Below are positions 1 through 9,036 of a stretch of 64,000 bases of DNA, piece by piece. Location: positions 1 through 64,000 of the forward strand of contig NZ_BMWG01000028.1 in NCBI RefSeq assembly GCF_014651115.1, written 5' to 3'. The notes beneath the pieces were generated by a model. The model was not told the DNA's origin, did no database searches, and saw only the letters and a program-made list of their open reading frames with translations. Every line of letters starts with the position of its first letter. Position 1 is the first letter of the stretch. The position numbers were made by a program, and so were the translations under genes. Source of the stretch: Streptomyces inusitatus. GTDB taxonomy: Bacteria; Actinomycetota; Actinomycetes; Streptomycetales; Streptomycetaceae.

Positions 1-383
1 TCTCAAGGAACGGACGCTTCCTTCAGGCCCTTTTCACCAGGCCCTCCGGGCTTTCCCTTCGGTGTGTCTAAACCGTATCAGGCTTTCTCGGTCTTCCTGA
101 CCACCTCTCTGCGGACATGCAGAGATGTAGACCAGTTACGATCTGAGCTTGATGGGTTTCCGCTCGACCCCGGACTCGAAGTCCGGTTGGTGTCGGGCAG
201 GAGTACGACAGTACCCGGCGCTGAGATGCGAGGCAAATCGCCCCCGGAGCGCCCCGAGGAAGCCGCCAACCAGCAGCATTCGGGCGGAACCGGGACTTCA
301 TATGACTTACGCTGCTCAACAGTGCGCCGTCCGGGACAGGCAGTGACGGCGCGTCAATCGACTCTCCGCCCCTGGGAGGCTCC
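1..383. other. Leader region upstream of crr, no gene
   Basis: I see no convincing coding sequence here; the short frames in this stretch lack ribosome binding sites and normal Streptomyces codon bias. It should hold the promoter of crr-ptsI. The only recognisable element is a DasR-like box at 121-136. The upstream neighbour lies outside the window. Confidence 0.6.
121..136 (+). promoter_or_regulatory. Possible DasR (dre) operator upstream of crr-ptsI
   Basis: The 16-mer AGAGATGTAGACCAGT matches 12 of 16 positions of the palindromic dre consensus ACTGGTCTAGACCAGT, with an intact right half (TAGACCAGT). DasR is the GntR-family repressor of N-acetylglucosamine uptake and is known to act on pts genes in S. 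coelicolor. The distance to the crr start (about 250 bases) is long, so the transcription start must lie well upstream of the gene for this site to act. The match is imperfect and rests on sequence likeness alone. Confidence 0.45.
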
Positions 384-833
384 ATGACCACAGTGACGTC
401 ACCTATTGCCGGACGCGCCATCGGACTCGCGGCGGTGCCCGATCCGGTGTTCTCCGGCGCGATGGTCGGTCCCGGTACCGCCATCGATCCCGCCCGGGAA
501 CCCTCGGAGGCGCTGGCTCCCGTCGGCGGTGTCATCGTCTCTCTGCACCCGCACGCGTATGTCGTCGTGGACGACGAGGGGCACGGGGTGCTGACGCATC
601 TCGGCATTGACACCGTGCAGCTCAACGGCGAGGGCTTCGAGCTGCTCGTCAACAAGGGCGACACCGTCGTCCGGGGCCAGGCCGTCGTGCGCTGGGACCC
701 CGCCGCCGTGGAAACCGCGGGCAAGTCCCCGATCTGTCCGGTGGTCGCGCTGGAGGCGACCGCCGACTCCCTCTCCGATGTCCGTGAGGACGGGGACGTG
801 AAGCTCGGGGACCCTCTCTTCGGCTGGCGGTGA
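384..833 (+). CDS. crr: PTS glucose-family enzyme IIA component
   Basis: This soluble 149-residue enzyme IIA takes phosphate from HPr and passes it to membrane IIB domains, mainly serving N-acetylglucosamine uptake in Streptomyces. The phosphorylated histidine is H72 in THLGIDTV, and the second conserved active-site histidine lies in SLHPHAYVV (residues 53-61). Length fits single-domain IIA-Glc proteins. The ATG follows GGGAGG at good spacing. It is cotranscribed with ptsI 77 bases downstream, an arrangement known from S. coelicolor. Identification is secure; the in vivo sugar range is inferred from the family. Confidence 0.95.
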   Translation: MTTVTSPIAGRAIGLAAVPDPVFSGAMVGPGTAIDPAREPSEALAPVGGVIVSLHPHAYVVVDDEGHGVLTHLGIDTVQLNGEGFELLVNKGDTVVRGQAVVRWDPAAVETAGKSPICPVVALEATADSLSDVREDGDVKLGDPLFGWR

Positions 834-910
834 CGCCGAACAGAGGGTGACGGGCCGGATAGACAGCCAGCGCGGCGGCACATGCCGCCGCTCGATCGGA
901 GACGGGTGAG

Positions 911-2581
911 ATGGAGACAACGCTGCGAGGCGTCGGTGTGAGTCACGGCGTGGCCATCGGCGAAGTACGGCACATGGGGACGGCCGTCCTCGAACCGCCG
1001 GCCAAGCAGAACACCGCGCAGGACGCCGAGCGCGAGCAGGGGCGCGCCCACCAGGCGGTGGAGGCCGTGGCCGCGGACCTGATCGCCCGGGGCAACCTGG
1101 CCGGCGGGGAGGCTCAGGCCGTGCTCGAAGCGCAGGCCCTGATGGCGCAGGACCCGGAGCTGATGGCGGACGTCGAGCGGCGGATCGCCGTCGGCAGCTC
1201 CGCCGAGCGCGCGGTCTACGACGCCTTCGCCGCCTATCGGGCGCTGCTGGCGGGTGCCGGTGAGTATCTGGCCGGCCGAGTGGCGGACCTCGACGATGTG
1301 CGGAACCGGATCGTGGCCCGGCTGCTGGGGGTGCCGATGCCGGGGGTGCCGGACAGCGACGAGCCCTATGTACTGATCGCCCGCGATCTGGCCCCCGCCG
1401 ACACAGCGCTGCTGGACCCCGCGCTGGTGCTGGGGTTCGTCACCGAGGAGGGCGGGCCGACCAGCCACAGCGCGATTCTGGCGCGGGCGCTCGGGGTGCC
1501 CGCCGTGGTCGCGCTGCCGGGCGCGGGTGAGCTGGCCGAGGGCACGCTGATCGCGGTCGACGGCAGCACCGGCGAGATCTTCGTGGAGCCGAGCGCCGAG
1601 AAGCGGGCCGAGCTGGAGCGCGCCGCCGCAGCGCGGAAGGCCGCGCTCTCCGCGTCCAGCGGTCCGGGTGCCACGTCGGACGGTCACAAGGTGCCGCTGC
1701 TGGCCAATGTCGGCGGGCCCGCCGATGTTCCGGCCGCCGTGGCTGCGGGCGCCGAGGGCGTCGGTCTGTTCCGTACGGAGTTCCTCTTCCTGGACGACAG
1801 TGAGCGGGCTCCGTCGGAGGAGGCGCAGGTCGAGGCGTACCGCAAGGTGCTGGAGGCGTTCCCCGAGGGCCGGGTGGTCGTGCGGGTGCTGGACGCGGGC
1901 GCGGACAAGCCGCTGGACTTCCTGACGCCGGCCGACGAGCCCAACCCCGCGCTGGGTGTGCGGGGGCTGCGGAGCCTGCTGGATCATCCGGAGGTGCTGC
2001 GTACGCAGCTGGTGGCGCTGTCGAAGGCCGCCGAGGGTCTGCCGGTGTATCTGGAGGTCATGGCCCCGATGGTGGCGGACCGCACGGACGCCAAGGCGTT
2101 CGCGGACGCGTGCCGGGAGGCCGGTCTGCGGGCGAAGTTCGGCGCGATGGTGGAGATTCCGTCCGCCGCGCTGCGGGCGCGTTCGATTCTGCAAGAGGTC
2201 GAGTTCCTTTCGCTCGGCACCAACGATCTGGCGCAGTACGCCTTCGCCGCCGACCGTCAGGTGGGCGCTGTGTCCCGGCTTCAGGATCCGTGGCAGCCCG
2301 CGCTGCTCGATCTGGTGGCGCTGTCGGCGGAGGCGGCGAAGGCCGAGGGCAAGAGCTGTGGTGTCTGTGGTGAGGCCGCGTCCGATCCGCTGCTCGCCTG
2401 TGTGCTGACGGGTCTGGGCGTGACGTCGCTGTCCATGGGGGCTGCCTCGATCCCGTATGTACGGGCGACTCTGGCGAAGTACACGCTGGCCCAGTGCGAG
2501 CGTGCCGCCGCGGCGGCACGTGCGGTGGACACCGCCGAGGAGGCGCGGGTCGCCGCCCGGGCGGTGCTCTCGGGCGAGTAG
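911..2581 (+). CDS. ptsI: Phosphoenolpyruvate-protein phosphotransferase (PTS enzyme I)
   Basis: Enzyme I uses phosphoenolpyruvate to phosphorylate its own histidine and then HPr, starting the PTS chain in the cytoplasm. The 556-residue protein has the usual order: N-terminal HPr-binding domain, swivelling phosphohistidine domain with H186 in GGPTSHSAIL, and C-terminal TIM barrel with the PEP-binding GLFRTEFLFLD block, the EVMAPMV strand and the late active-site cysteine in SCGVCGEAASDP. Length is typical. The start is ATG after GGTGAG. It follows crr with no promoter evident between them. A strong hairpin lies about 40 bases after the stop. Confidence 0.96.
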   Translation: METTLRGVGVSHGVAIGEVRHMGTAVLEPPAKQNTAQDAEREQGRAHQAVEAVAADLIARGNLAGGEAQAVLEAQALMAQDPELMADVERRIAVGSSAERAVYDAFAAYRALLAGAGEYLAGRVADLDDVRNRIVARLLGVPMPGVPDSDEPYVLIARDLAPADTALLDPALVLGFVTEEGGPTSHSAILARALGVPAVVALPGAGELAEGTLIAVDGSTGEIFVEPSAEKRAELERAAAARKAALSASSGPGATSDGHKVPLLANVGGPADVPAAVAAGAEGVGLFRTEFLFLDDSERAPSEEAQVEAYRKVLEAFPEGRVVVRVLDAGADKPLDFLTPADEPNPALGVRGLRSLLDHPEVLRTQLVALSKAAEGLPVYLEVMAPMVADRTDAKAFADACREAGLRAKFGAMVEIPSAALRARSILQEVEFLSLGTNDLAQYAFAADRQVGAVSRLQDPWQPALLDLVALSAEAAKAEGKSCGVCGEAASDPLLACVLTGLGVTSLSMGAASIPYVRATLAKYTLAQCERAAAAARAVDTAEEARVAARAVLSGE

Positions 2582-2619
2582 GCCGGGCGGCGCGCCCCGG
2601 GAGGGCCGGGGTGGTGTGT

Positions 2620-2651
2620 GGGAGGGGCTCCGCGGAGGCGGGGCCCCTCCC
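2620..2651. terminator. Hairpin between convergent ptsI and the 2658 gene
   Basis: A perfect 9-base inverted repeat (GGGAGGGGC at 2620-2628, GCCCCTCCC at 2643-2651) with a 14-base loop sits between two converging genes. There is no T-run, as is common for Streptomyces hairpin terminators, so it may serve both strands. Confidence 0.6.
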
Positions 2652-2657
2652 GCTCGT

Positions 2658-3731
2658 TCAGTGGTGGGAGTCGGGGGCGTCGGTCCCGAGGTCGAAGCCG
2701 GCCAGGTATTCGACGTTCGGTTCGGGTGAGATGGGCTCGCCCGTCGTGGCGTCCGTGCAGTAGGCGCTGAAGACTTCCGCCTCGGTGAGCGGGACCAGGT
2801 CGGACTGGTGCAGTCGCCAGCCGTGGAGGCGGTCGGGGCTGTCGGGGGCGCTGGTGCGCAGCACCACTCCGCCGGGGTTCTCCAGGGCGATCGCGGTGGC
2901 CAGTACCGTCACGAACTCCGCGCTCTCCGCCGCGTCGAACCGGGCGGTGGCCGGGGGGTCGTCGCCTTCGCCGTCCTCAGCGGCATCGCGGTCGGTGTCC
3001 GTGTCCCTGTCCGTGTCCGTGTCCGTGATGTGCAGGACGGCGAGCAGGTGCTCATCGGGTGCGCGGACGCTGCACACCACGTGGTGGCGGCCCGGTCCGG
3101 CGGCCGTGAGCAGCCGGGACAGCAGGTGGGAGGCGCGGTTGAGGGCGGCGCGGCCGATGTCCTGGCCGCAGTCGGCGCACTCTCCGATGTCGGCGAGGAG
3201 CGCGGTGGCGTACTCCCAGGTGGCCCGGCGGACCGCGGTGTCGACGAGCCGGGGCAGCAGTCGGTCGAGCGGCTCTCCGCCGTAGGGGAGGGTGCTGCCG
3301 CGCTCGGCGATGCCGGCGGTGTATTTGCTGCGGCTGAGGGCGGTGTCGGGGTCGAGGTCGTGGGTCTCGCAGTAGGCGGCGAAGTCCTGCGGGTCAAAGA
3401 GGGCGACGGTGGTGTGCAGCCGGTCGGTGGTGAGGGATTTAAGCAGCTCTTCGACCTCGCGGAGGTAGACGCGGTGGTTGTGGAAGGCGAAGGTGCGGTA
3501 GCGGCGCATCGCGGCGAAGTCGGTGGCGTCGGCGAGGACGCCCACGGTGCTGACGACTTCCCGGCGCAGTGCGGTGCGTGCCTCGCTCCGGCCGGCCGGG
3601 CGGTCGCCCGTGCGTCGTGGGCCGCCCCGGGCGCGCTGTTTGGGTCGCCGGGTGGGGCGGCCGGCCGGTCCACCGGACGGGTTGCCCGACGGGTTGCCGG
3701 ACGGAGAACCGGGTGTCTTGTCGTGAGCCAT
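2658..3731 (-). CDS. Unrecognised actinobacterial protein with low-complexity termini
   Basis: I do not recognise a family for this 357-residue protein. ATG at 3731 is chosen over an upstream start because GGGGGAAG precedes it. The first ~50 residues are a basic, Ser-Gly-Asn-Pro-repeated and Arg-rich tail. The central part (about 60-240) is predicted mixed alpha/beta, with an RYRTFAFHNHRVYLREVEEL helix and a CADCGQD pair that could bind metal. A Thr-Asp/Arg-Asp repeat encoded by near-identical gtgtcc hexamers interrupts the C-terminal third. No signal peptide or membrane segment is seen. It converges with ptsI and lies beside acetoacetyl-CoA synthetase on the same strand, but nothing links their functions. 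Confidence 0.8.
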   Translation of the reverse strand: MAHDKTPGSPSGNPSGNPSGGPAGRPTRRPKQRARGGPRRTGDRPAGRSEARTALRREVVSTVGVLADATDFAAMRRYRTFAFHNHRVYLREVEELLKSLTTDRLHTTVALFDPQDFAAYCETHDLDPDTALSRSKYTAGIAERGSTLPYGGEPLDRLLPRLVDTAVRRATWEYATALLADIGECADCGQDIGRAALNRASHLLSRLLTAAGPGRHHVVCSVRAPDEHLLAVLHITDTDTDRDTDTDRDAAEDGEGDDPPATARFDAAESAEFVTVLATAIALENPGGVVLRTSAPDSPDRLHGWRLHQSDLVPLTEAEVFSAYCTDATTGEPISPEPNVEYLAGFDLGTDAPDSHH

Positions 3732-3803
3732 GTCTTCCCCCTGCGGTCGGTCTCTCACTGATTACTGACCGTAGCGGGTGCCACTGACAACGCGGCCGGA
3801 CCG

Positions 3804-5786
3804 TCAGCGCCCCCGGGTGCGGGCGAGGTCCGTGTAGAAGGTGAGGAGTCCGGCGTCGTCGACCGAGCCGGGGTTGACCGCCTTGGCCAGGGGGGTGCCC
3901 TGGAGCAGGCGTTTCACCGGGACTTCGAGGCGTTTTCCGGTGAGGGTGTGGGGGACGGCGGGGATCTCGATGATGTCGTCGGGGACATGGCGCGGCGAGA
4001 GCTGTTCCCGGATCGTGCGGACGATCCGGTCGCGGAGCGCCGTGTCGAGGGTCGCGCCGTCGGCGAGGTGGACGAAGAGCGGCATCCAGTAGCCGCCTTC
4101 CGGCTCCTCCACTCCGATGACCAGGGACTCCTTGATCTCGGGGAGTCGCTCGACGACTTCGTACAGATCCGCGGAGCCCATGCGCACGCCCTGGCGGTTC
4201 AGGGTGGAGTCGGAGCGTCCGTGGATGACGACGGAGCCTCGGTCGGTGATGGTGATCCAGTCTCCGTGCCGCCAGACGCCGGGGAACATCTCGAAGTAGC
4301 TGTCGCGGTAGCGGCTGCCGTCGGGGTCGTTCCAGAAGCGGATCGGCATGGAGGGCATGGGGCGGGTGACGACGAGTTCGCCGACCTCGCCGACGAGGGG
4401 CTTGCCGTGCGGGTCCCAGGACTGGAGGTCGGTGCCGAGGCAGGCGGCCTGGAGTTCGCCGATGTGGACGGGGAGGGTGGGCACGGCTCCGGCGAAGCAG
4501 CTGCAGACGTCCGTGCCGCCGCTGACGGAGGCGATCCACAGGTCGCCGCCGTTGTCGGCGAACTCGTCGTGGAGCCAGCGGAAGCCGTCGGGGGGCAGGG
4601 GGGATCCGGTGGTGGCGACGCAGCGGACACGGGAGAGGTCGTGGTCGCGGGCCGGGTGCACGCCGGCTTTGCGGCAGGCCATGACGTAGGCGGCGGAGGT
4701 GCCGAAGAAGGTGGCCCCGGTGCGTTCGGCGATGCGCCACTGGGCGTCGGTGCCGGGGTGGCCGGGGCTTCCGTCGTACAGGACGACGGTGGTGCCGGTG
4801 AGCAGGCCGGAGACGAGGAAGTTCCACATCATCCAGCCGGTGGAGGTGTACCAGAAGAAGCGGTCGCCCGGGCCGAGGTCGCACTGGAGGGCGAGTTGTT
4901 TGAGGTGTTCCAGCAGGATGCCGCCCTGCGACTGGACGATGGCCTTGGGGAGGCCGGTGGTGCCGGAGGAGTAGAGGACCCACAGGGGGTGGTCGAAGGC
5001 GACCTGTTCGAAGACGGGTTCGGCGGTCCCCGAGGTGGCTTCGGACCAGTCGAGGGCGTCTTCGGGGGCGGGCGCGCCGAGCACTGGCACATGGATCAGG
5101 GCGCGGAGGGTGGGGAGTCCGCGGCGGAGTTCGGCGACGGTCTCGGTGCGGTCGTGCTCCTTGCCTCCGTAGCGGTAGCCGTCGACGGCGAAGAGGACGA
5201 CGGGTTCGACCTGCTGGAAGCGGTCGAGGACGCTGCGCGCGCCGAAGTCGGGGGCGCAGGAGGTCCAGACCGCGCCGACGGCGGCGGTGGCGAGGAGGGC
5301 GGTGACGGCCTGCGGGATGTTGGGGAGGTAGCCGCTGACGCGGTCGCCGGGGCGTACGCCGAGGGCGCGGAGCTGGGAGGCGAGCGCTCCCACTTGGCGG
5401 CGGAGTTCGGACCAGCTGGTCTCGGCGGGCGCGTGGGACTCGTCCACATGGAGGAGGGCCGGTTCGCCGGGGCGGTCGGCGGCGGCTCGCAGCGCGTGTT
5501 CGGCGTAGTTGAGGGTGGCTCCGGGGAACCAGCGCGCGCCGGGCATGGCGGGGTCGGCGAGGACCGACTCGTACGGGGTGGTGAAGCGGACGTCCGACCA
5601 TTCGGCGAGCGCGCGCCAGAAGTCTTCGAGCCGCTCCACCGACCAGCGGTGCAGGGCCGGGTAGCCGCCGTGGGCGGGGGCTCCGTGGTGTTCGGCGGCC
5701 CAGGTCTGGAAGTGGGTGACCCGGGCGGCGGCGATCCGTCGCTCGTCGGGCTGCCAGAGAGGCGCGGCGTTCGCTGCTGGGGTCAT
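3804..5786 (-). CDS. Acetoacetate-CoA ligase (acetoacetyl-CoA synthetase)
   Basis: An ANL-superfamily adenylating enzyme that activates acetoacetate with ATP and CoA, feeding ketone bodies or poly-hydroxybutyrate products back to acetyl-CoA. It shows the N-terminal acyl-CoA synthetase domain (WSVERLEDFW near residue 60), the P-loop-like VLYSSGTTGLPKAIVQSQ block, the adenylate-binding GGTDVCSCF and PIRFWNDPDGSRYRDSYFE stretches, and the C-terminal lysine in TLTGKRLEVP that is commonly acetylated in the family. The 660 residues fit acetoacetyl- rather than acetyl-CoA synthetases. ATG 5786 starts at MTPAANAAPLW; an in-frame ATG lies 16 codons upstream at 5834. Confidence 0.92.
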   Translation of the reverse strand: MTPAANAAPLWQPDERRIAAARVTHFQTWAAEHHGAPAHGGYPALHRWSVERLEDFWRALAEWSDVRFTTPYESVLADPAMPGARWFPGATLNYAEHALRAAADRPGEPALLHVDESHAPAETSWSELRRQVGALASQLRALGVRPGDRVSGYLPNIPQAVTALLATAAVGAVWTSCAPDFGARSVLDRFQQVEPVVLFAVDGYRYGGKEHDRTETVAELRRGLPTLRALIHVPVLGAPAPEDALDWSEATSGTAEPVFEQVAFDHPLWVLYSSGTTGLPKAIVQSQGGILLEHLKQLALQCDLGPGDRFFWYTSTGWMMWNFLVSGLLTGTTVVLYDGSPGHPGTDAQWRIAERTGATFFGTSAAYVMACRKAGVHPARDHDLSRVRCVATTGSPLPPDGFRWLHDEFADNGGDLWIASVSGGTDVCSCFAGAVPTLPVHIGELQAACLGTDLQSWDPHGKPLVGEVGELVVTRPMPSMPIRFWNDPDGSRYRDSYFEMFPGVWRHGDWITITDRGSVVIHGRSDSTLNRQGVRMGSADLYEVVERLPEIKESLVIGVEEPEGGYWMPLFVHLADGATLDTALRDRIVRTIREQLSPRHVPDDIIEIPAVPHTLTGKRLEVPVKRLLQGTPLAKAVNPGSVDDAGLLTFYTDLARTRGR

Positions 5787-5993
5787 GGGGCGGCTCCCGG
5801 GTGGCTCTGTGGCTGCTGAGAGGGACGATGCCATGTGATCGTCTTTCGCACCAGGGCTCCTCGCGGGGCCGCTGCCCGACCGTCGGGAGACCTCCGGGAG
5901 ACCCCCGGGATGCGGCCGGATGCGGCCACGACCGGGGTGAACAGCGGCTGAACGGAGCGCGTTCCCGGTCGCGCCGGTGGCAGGCTGAACTGC

Positions 5994-8342
5994 ATGGACT
6001 GTCGGGGACTGATCCGCTGGGCACGGGGTGTCGCGACCTGGCAAGGCGTGCGTGCGACACGTTTCGCCTGGCGACGGCGGCGGATCGACGCGCGATGGCT
6101 GCCCGACCGGGGTCCGGAGCTGGCCAGGGCGCCGGGGGCGGTGACCGGTGCCGAGCCGCTGCCCGGGGGCGGGATCGTCCGGTTCGCCCGTTCTGAGCTG
6201 CGGATCTGTGTGGTGGTGGGCGGTGCGGTGTTCTGGGGCTGGGACGGCGCGGGTCCGGAGCCCTCGTACGCGCTGGCCGGCGGCGCGCCGGAGCCGGATC
6301 CCCGGGCGGTGCTGGAGCCGGACAAGGACGGCGGCTGGCGGGTGGTGTCGGAGCGGGTGACGGTGGAGATCTCGCGGATCGGCGCGGTCTCCATCCGTAC
6401 GCCCGGTGGGATCGCGTTGCGGCGGGAGCTGCCGCCGCGCTGGTGGGAGCCGGTGGGCGGCGGTCCGGCGCGGTGGTCGCAGCGGTCGGAGGTGGCGGCG
6501 GACGCCCGGTTCTTCGGTCTGGGTGGGCGGGCTTCGGGGCCCCGGCTGCGGAATGGCGCGTACCGGCTGTGGAACACGGATCCGGGGGGTTCCTTCGGTC
6601 CCGGTGACGATCCTCTCTCCATCACCATGCCGGTACAGCTGGTGGTGGCCGACGCGGGGACGCATCTCGCGTTTCAGGACAACTCCTGGGACGGGCTGGT
6701 GACCTTGCGCGAGGGCGAGGAGGGGGCGGGTTCCGGTCATGACCGGCCGGGCACCAGCGAGGTCCGGATGGCGGGCGGGCCGCTGCGCTGCTGGGTGATC
6801 GTGGGCAGGCCGGCGCGGGTGCTGACGCACTGGGCCCGGCTGACGGGCGCGCCCGCGGTGCCGCCGTCCTGGGCGCTGGGTCCGCAGCACGCCCGCTGGG
6901 GTTTCGGCGGCGCGGAGGGGGTGCGGCGGATCGTGGCGGGGTATCGGGAGCGGGGGCTCGCGCTGTCGGCGGTCCATCTGGACATCGACCATCTCGCCGG
7001 GCACCGGGTGTTCACGGTCGACCGGGAGCGGTTTCCCGCACTGTCCGAGCTGGCGGAGGAGCTGGGCGGGGCGGGGGTCCGGCTGGTCTCCATCGTGGAT
7101 CCGGGGGTGCGCGCGGAGCCGGGGAATCCGGTGTACGAGGAGGGGGCGGCGGCCGGGGCGTTCGTCCGGGACGGGGACGGGCGGGAGGTGCGGGGGGTGG
7201 TCTGGCCCGGTGAGTGCGTATATCCGGATTTCACCGATCCGCGGGTGCGGAGCTGGTGGGGCGGGCTGTACGAGGAGCGGCTCGCCCGGGGTTTCGCGGG
7301 GGTGTGGCACGACATGAACGAGCCGGTGTCCTTCGCTCCCTTCGGCGACCGGACGCTGCCCCGGTCGGCCCGGCACGATCTGGACGGGCGGGGCGGGGAT
7401 CACCGCGAGGGCCACAACGTCTACGGGCTGACGATGGCCCGGGCGGGGTACGAGGGGCTGGCGCGGCTGCGCCCCGGGGAGCGTCCGTTCCTCTTCTCGC
7501 GTTCGGGGTGGGCGGGGATGCAGCGGTACGGGGGGACCTGGTCGGGCGATGTGTCCAGCGACTGGCCGGGGCTGCGGGCCTCGCTCTCGCTGGTGCTGGG
7601 GCTCGGTCTGTGCGGGGTGCCGTACTCGGGGCCCGACATCGGGGGTTTCGCCGGTGATCCCTCGCCTGAGCTGTATCTGCGCTGGTTCCAGATGGGCGCG
7701 TATCTGCCGCTGTTCCGTACGCACGCGGCGCTCGGCGCGGGGCGCAGGGAGCCGTGGGAGTTCGGGCCGTCGGTGCTGGGGCACGCGCGGGCCGCGCTCG
7801 GTGAGCGGGAGCGGCTGCGGCCGTACTTCGTGACGCTCGCCCATACGGCGCGGTCGACGGGTGCTCCGTACGCGCGTCCGCTGTGGTGGGGCTCCCCGGA
7901 GGACCGGGGGCTGCGGGAGTGCGAGGACGCGTTTCTGCTGGGGGACGCCCTGCTGGTGGCCCCGGTGCTGGAGCCGGGGGTGGAGCGGCGGGCGGTGCGG
8001 CTGCCGAAGGGGCGCTGGTACGACACGGTGACGGGCCGGGCGTACGACGGGCCGGGGCGGGTGGTGCTGGACGCGCCGCTGTCACGGGTTCCGGTGCTGG
8101 CGCGGGGCGGTGCGGTGATTCCGGTGCGCGGGGCGGACGGCGGGGTGGAACTGGAGGTGTGGGCTCCGGCCGCCGGGCGCAGGGGTGGCGGTGTGGTGGT
8201 GCCGGATCCGGGGGACGGCTGGGCGCGCGCCGAGGTGGAGCGCTATACGTCCCGGCTGGTGGACGGGCGGGTGAAGGTGCGGCGGGTCAGCGCGGAGGGG
8301 GCGGTTCCGCCGAGTCGGCGGGTGCGGCTGCGAGGGCTGTGA
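5994..8342 (+). CDS. Glycoside hydrolase family 31 (alpha-glucosidase-like)
   Basis: A 782-residue retaining glycosidase likely to release glucose or xylose from alpha-linked oligosaccharides. The nucleophile is D440 in WHDMNEPVSF and the acid/base is probably D519 in SGDVSSDWPGL, both classic GH31 signatures. The order is N-terminal beta-sandwich (to ~260), catalytic barrel (GPQHARWGFGG, LDIDHLAGHRVFTVD), then C-terminal beta domains. No signal peptide is evident, so it is probably cytoplasmic. CAGGCT lies six bases before the ATG, which resembles a -10 box and suggests a leaderless message. The first ~35 residues are Arg-rich and unusual, so the true start could be further downstream. Confidence 0.92.
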   Translation: MDCRGLIRWARGVATWQGVRATRFAWRRRRIDARWLPDRGPELARAPGAVTGAEPLPGGGIVRFARSELRICVVVGGAVFWGWDGAGPEPSYALAGGAPEPDPRAVLEPDKDGGWRVVSERVTVEISRIGAVSIRTPGGIALRRELPPRWWEPVGGGPARWSQRSEVAADARFFGLGGRASGPRLRNGAYRLWNTDPGGSFGPGDDPLSITMPVQLVVADAGTHLAFQDNSWDGLVTLREGEEGAGSGHDRPGTSEVRMAGGPLRCWVIVGRPARVLTHWARLTGAPAVPPSWALGPQHARWGFGGAEGVRRIVAGYRERGLALSAVHLDIDHLAGHRVFTVDRERFPALSELAEELGGAGVRLVSIVDPGVRAEPGNPVYEEGAAAGAFVRDGDGREVRGVVWPGECVYPDFTDPRVRSWWGGLYEERLARGFAGVWHDMNEPVSFAPFGDRTLPRSARHDLDGRGGDHREGHNVYGLTMARAGYEGLARLRPGERPFLFSRSGWAGMQRYGGTWSGDVSSDWPGLRASLSLVLGLGLCGVPYSGPDIGGFAGDPSPELYLRWFQMGAYLPLFRTHAALGAGRREPWEFGPSVLGHARAALGERERLRPYFVTLAHTARSTGAPYARPLWWGSPEDRGLRECEDAFLLGDALLVAPVLEPGVERRAVRLPKGRWYDTVTGRAYDGPGRVVLDAPLSRVPVLARGGAVIPVRGADGGVELEVWAPAAGRRGGGVVVPDPGDGWARAEVERYTSRLVDGRVKVRRVSAEGAVPPSRRVRLRGL

Positions 8343-8394
8343 GAGCCGTGGGGGCCGTCGGGAGCGGGCGGCCGGGGAATGGCCGGATCCCGCC

Positions 8395-8925
8395 TCAGCC
8401 GTAGCGGTGCAGGAACCATCTCCGTACCGCCGTCGTATGCAGGGGGAAGGCGAGTTCGGCGGGGGTGTGCAGCAGATGGTGGCCGGAGGTCTCGTCGGTG
8501 GGGACGGAGGGAGGCAGTTCGGCGGCGGCTCGTGCGGGGAGCAGGCCGAAGAGGAGCAGATGGCCGTCGGGGGCGCTGAGGGCGTCGGCGAGCCGGACGT
8601 CCGAGGGTGACGCCTCGATGCCCGTCTCCTCGTGGAGTTCGCGGGCGACCGCCTGCTGCCAGGTCTCCCCGTAATCGATGAAGCCGCCGGGGAGGGCGAC
8701 TCCGCCGCGCATCGGTTCGATGGTGCGGGTGATGACGACGAGGCCGGGGCCGTCTTCGCCGCCGTGGACGGGCTGGAGTGCCACGGCGACCGGCAGGGGG
8801 TTGCGGTAGGCGGTTTCGCCGCAGGCGGGGCAGGTGCGGGGCCATCCGCCGGCGGAACCGCCGTACGGGGTTCCGCAGTTGCCGCAGTACGAGTCCTTGG
8901 GCACGGGCGGACTGTATCCGATCAC
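8395..8925 (-). CDS. NUDIX hydrolase with N-terminal zinc ribbon
   Basis: A 176-residue NUDIX pyrophosphohydrolase. The Nudix box fits G-x5-E-x7-R-E-x2-E-E-x-G within LPGGFIDYGETWQQ and RELHEETG. Before it stands a four-cysteine zinc ribbon (YCGNCG ... CPACGE), the layout of NudC-like NAD(H) or nucleotide-sugar hydrolases. The substrate cannot be told from sequence. The start is taken as GTG 8925 (VIGYSPPVPK) because the conserved ribbon begins soon after; no strong ribosome binding site precedes it. It converges with the GH31 gene. Confidence 0.9.
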   Translation of the reverse strand: MIGYSPPVPKDSYCGNCGTPYGGSAGGWPRTCPACGETAYRNPLPVAVALQPVHGGEDGPGLVVITRTIEPMRGGVALPGGFIDYGETWQQAVARELHEETGIEASPSDVRLADALSAPDGHLLLFGLLPARAAAELPPSVPTDETSGHHLLHTPAELAFPLHTTAVRRWFLHRYG

Positions 8926-8999
8926 GCGCTCGGCACGGGCGCGGTACGGCCACCCGGGGCGCCGCGCCTCTCGTCGTGGGCCGTCGGGCGTGCCACACT

Positions 9000-9016
9000 T
9001 CTGACGTACCGTCAGA
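9000..9016. promoter_or_regulatory. Perfect inverted repeat, probable repressor operator
   Basis: TCTGACG and CGTCAGA form perfect 7-base arms around TAC, ending 20 bases before the GTG of the DUF35 gene. The size and symmetry fit a TetR-family operator covering the promoter of the DUF35-thiolase operon. No TetR gene is adjacent, so the regulator would act in trans. Confidence 0.6.
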
Positions 9017-9036
9017 TACTGGGCCGGGGAGGGCTT

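Noticed and set aside
3439..6060. An 873-residue Arg/Pro-rich frame over the acetoacetyl-CoA synthetase gene
   Set aside because: Out-of-frame shadow with extreme Arg/Pro content; the real gene is in the neighbouring frame.
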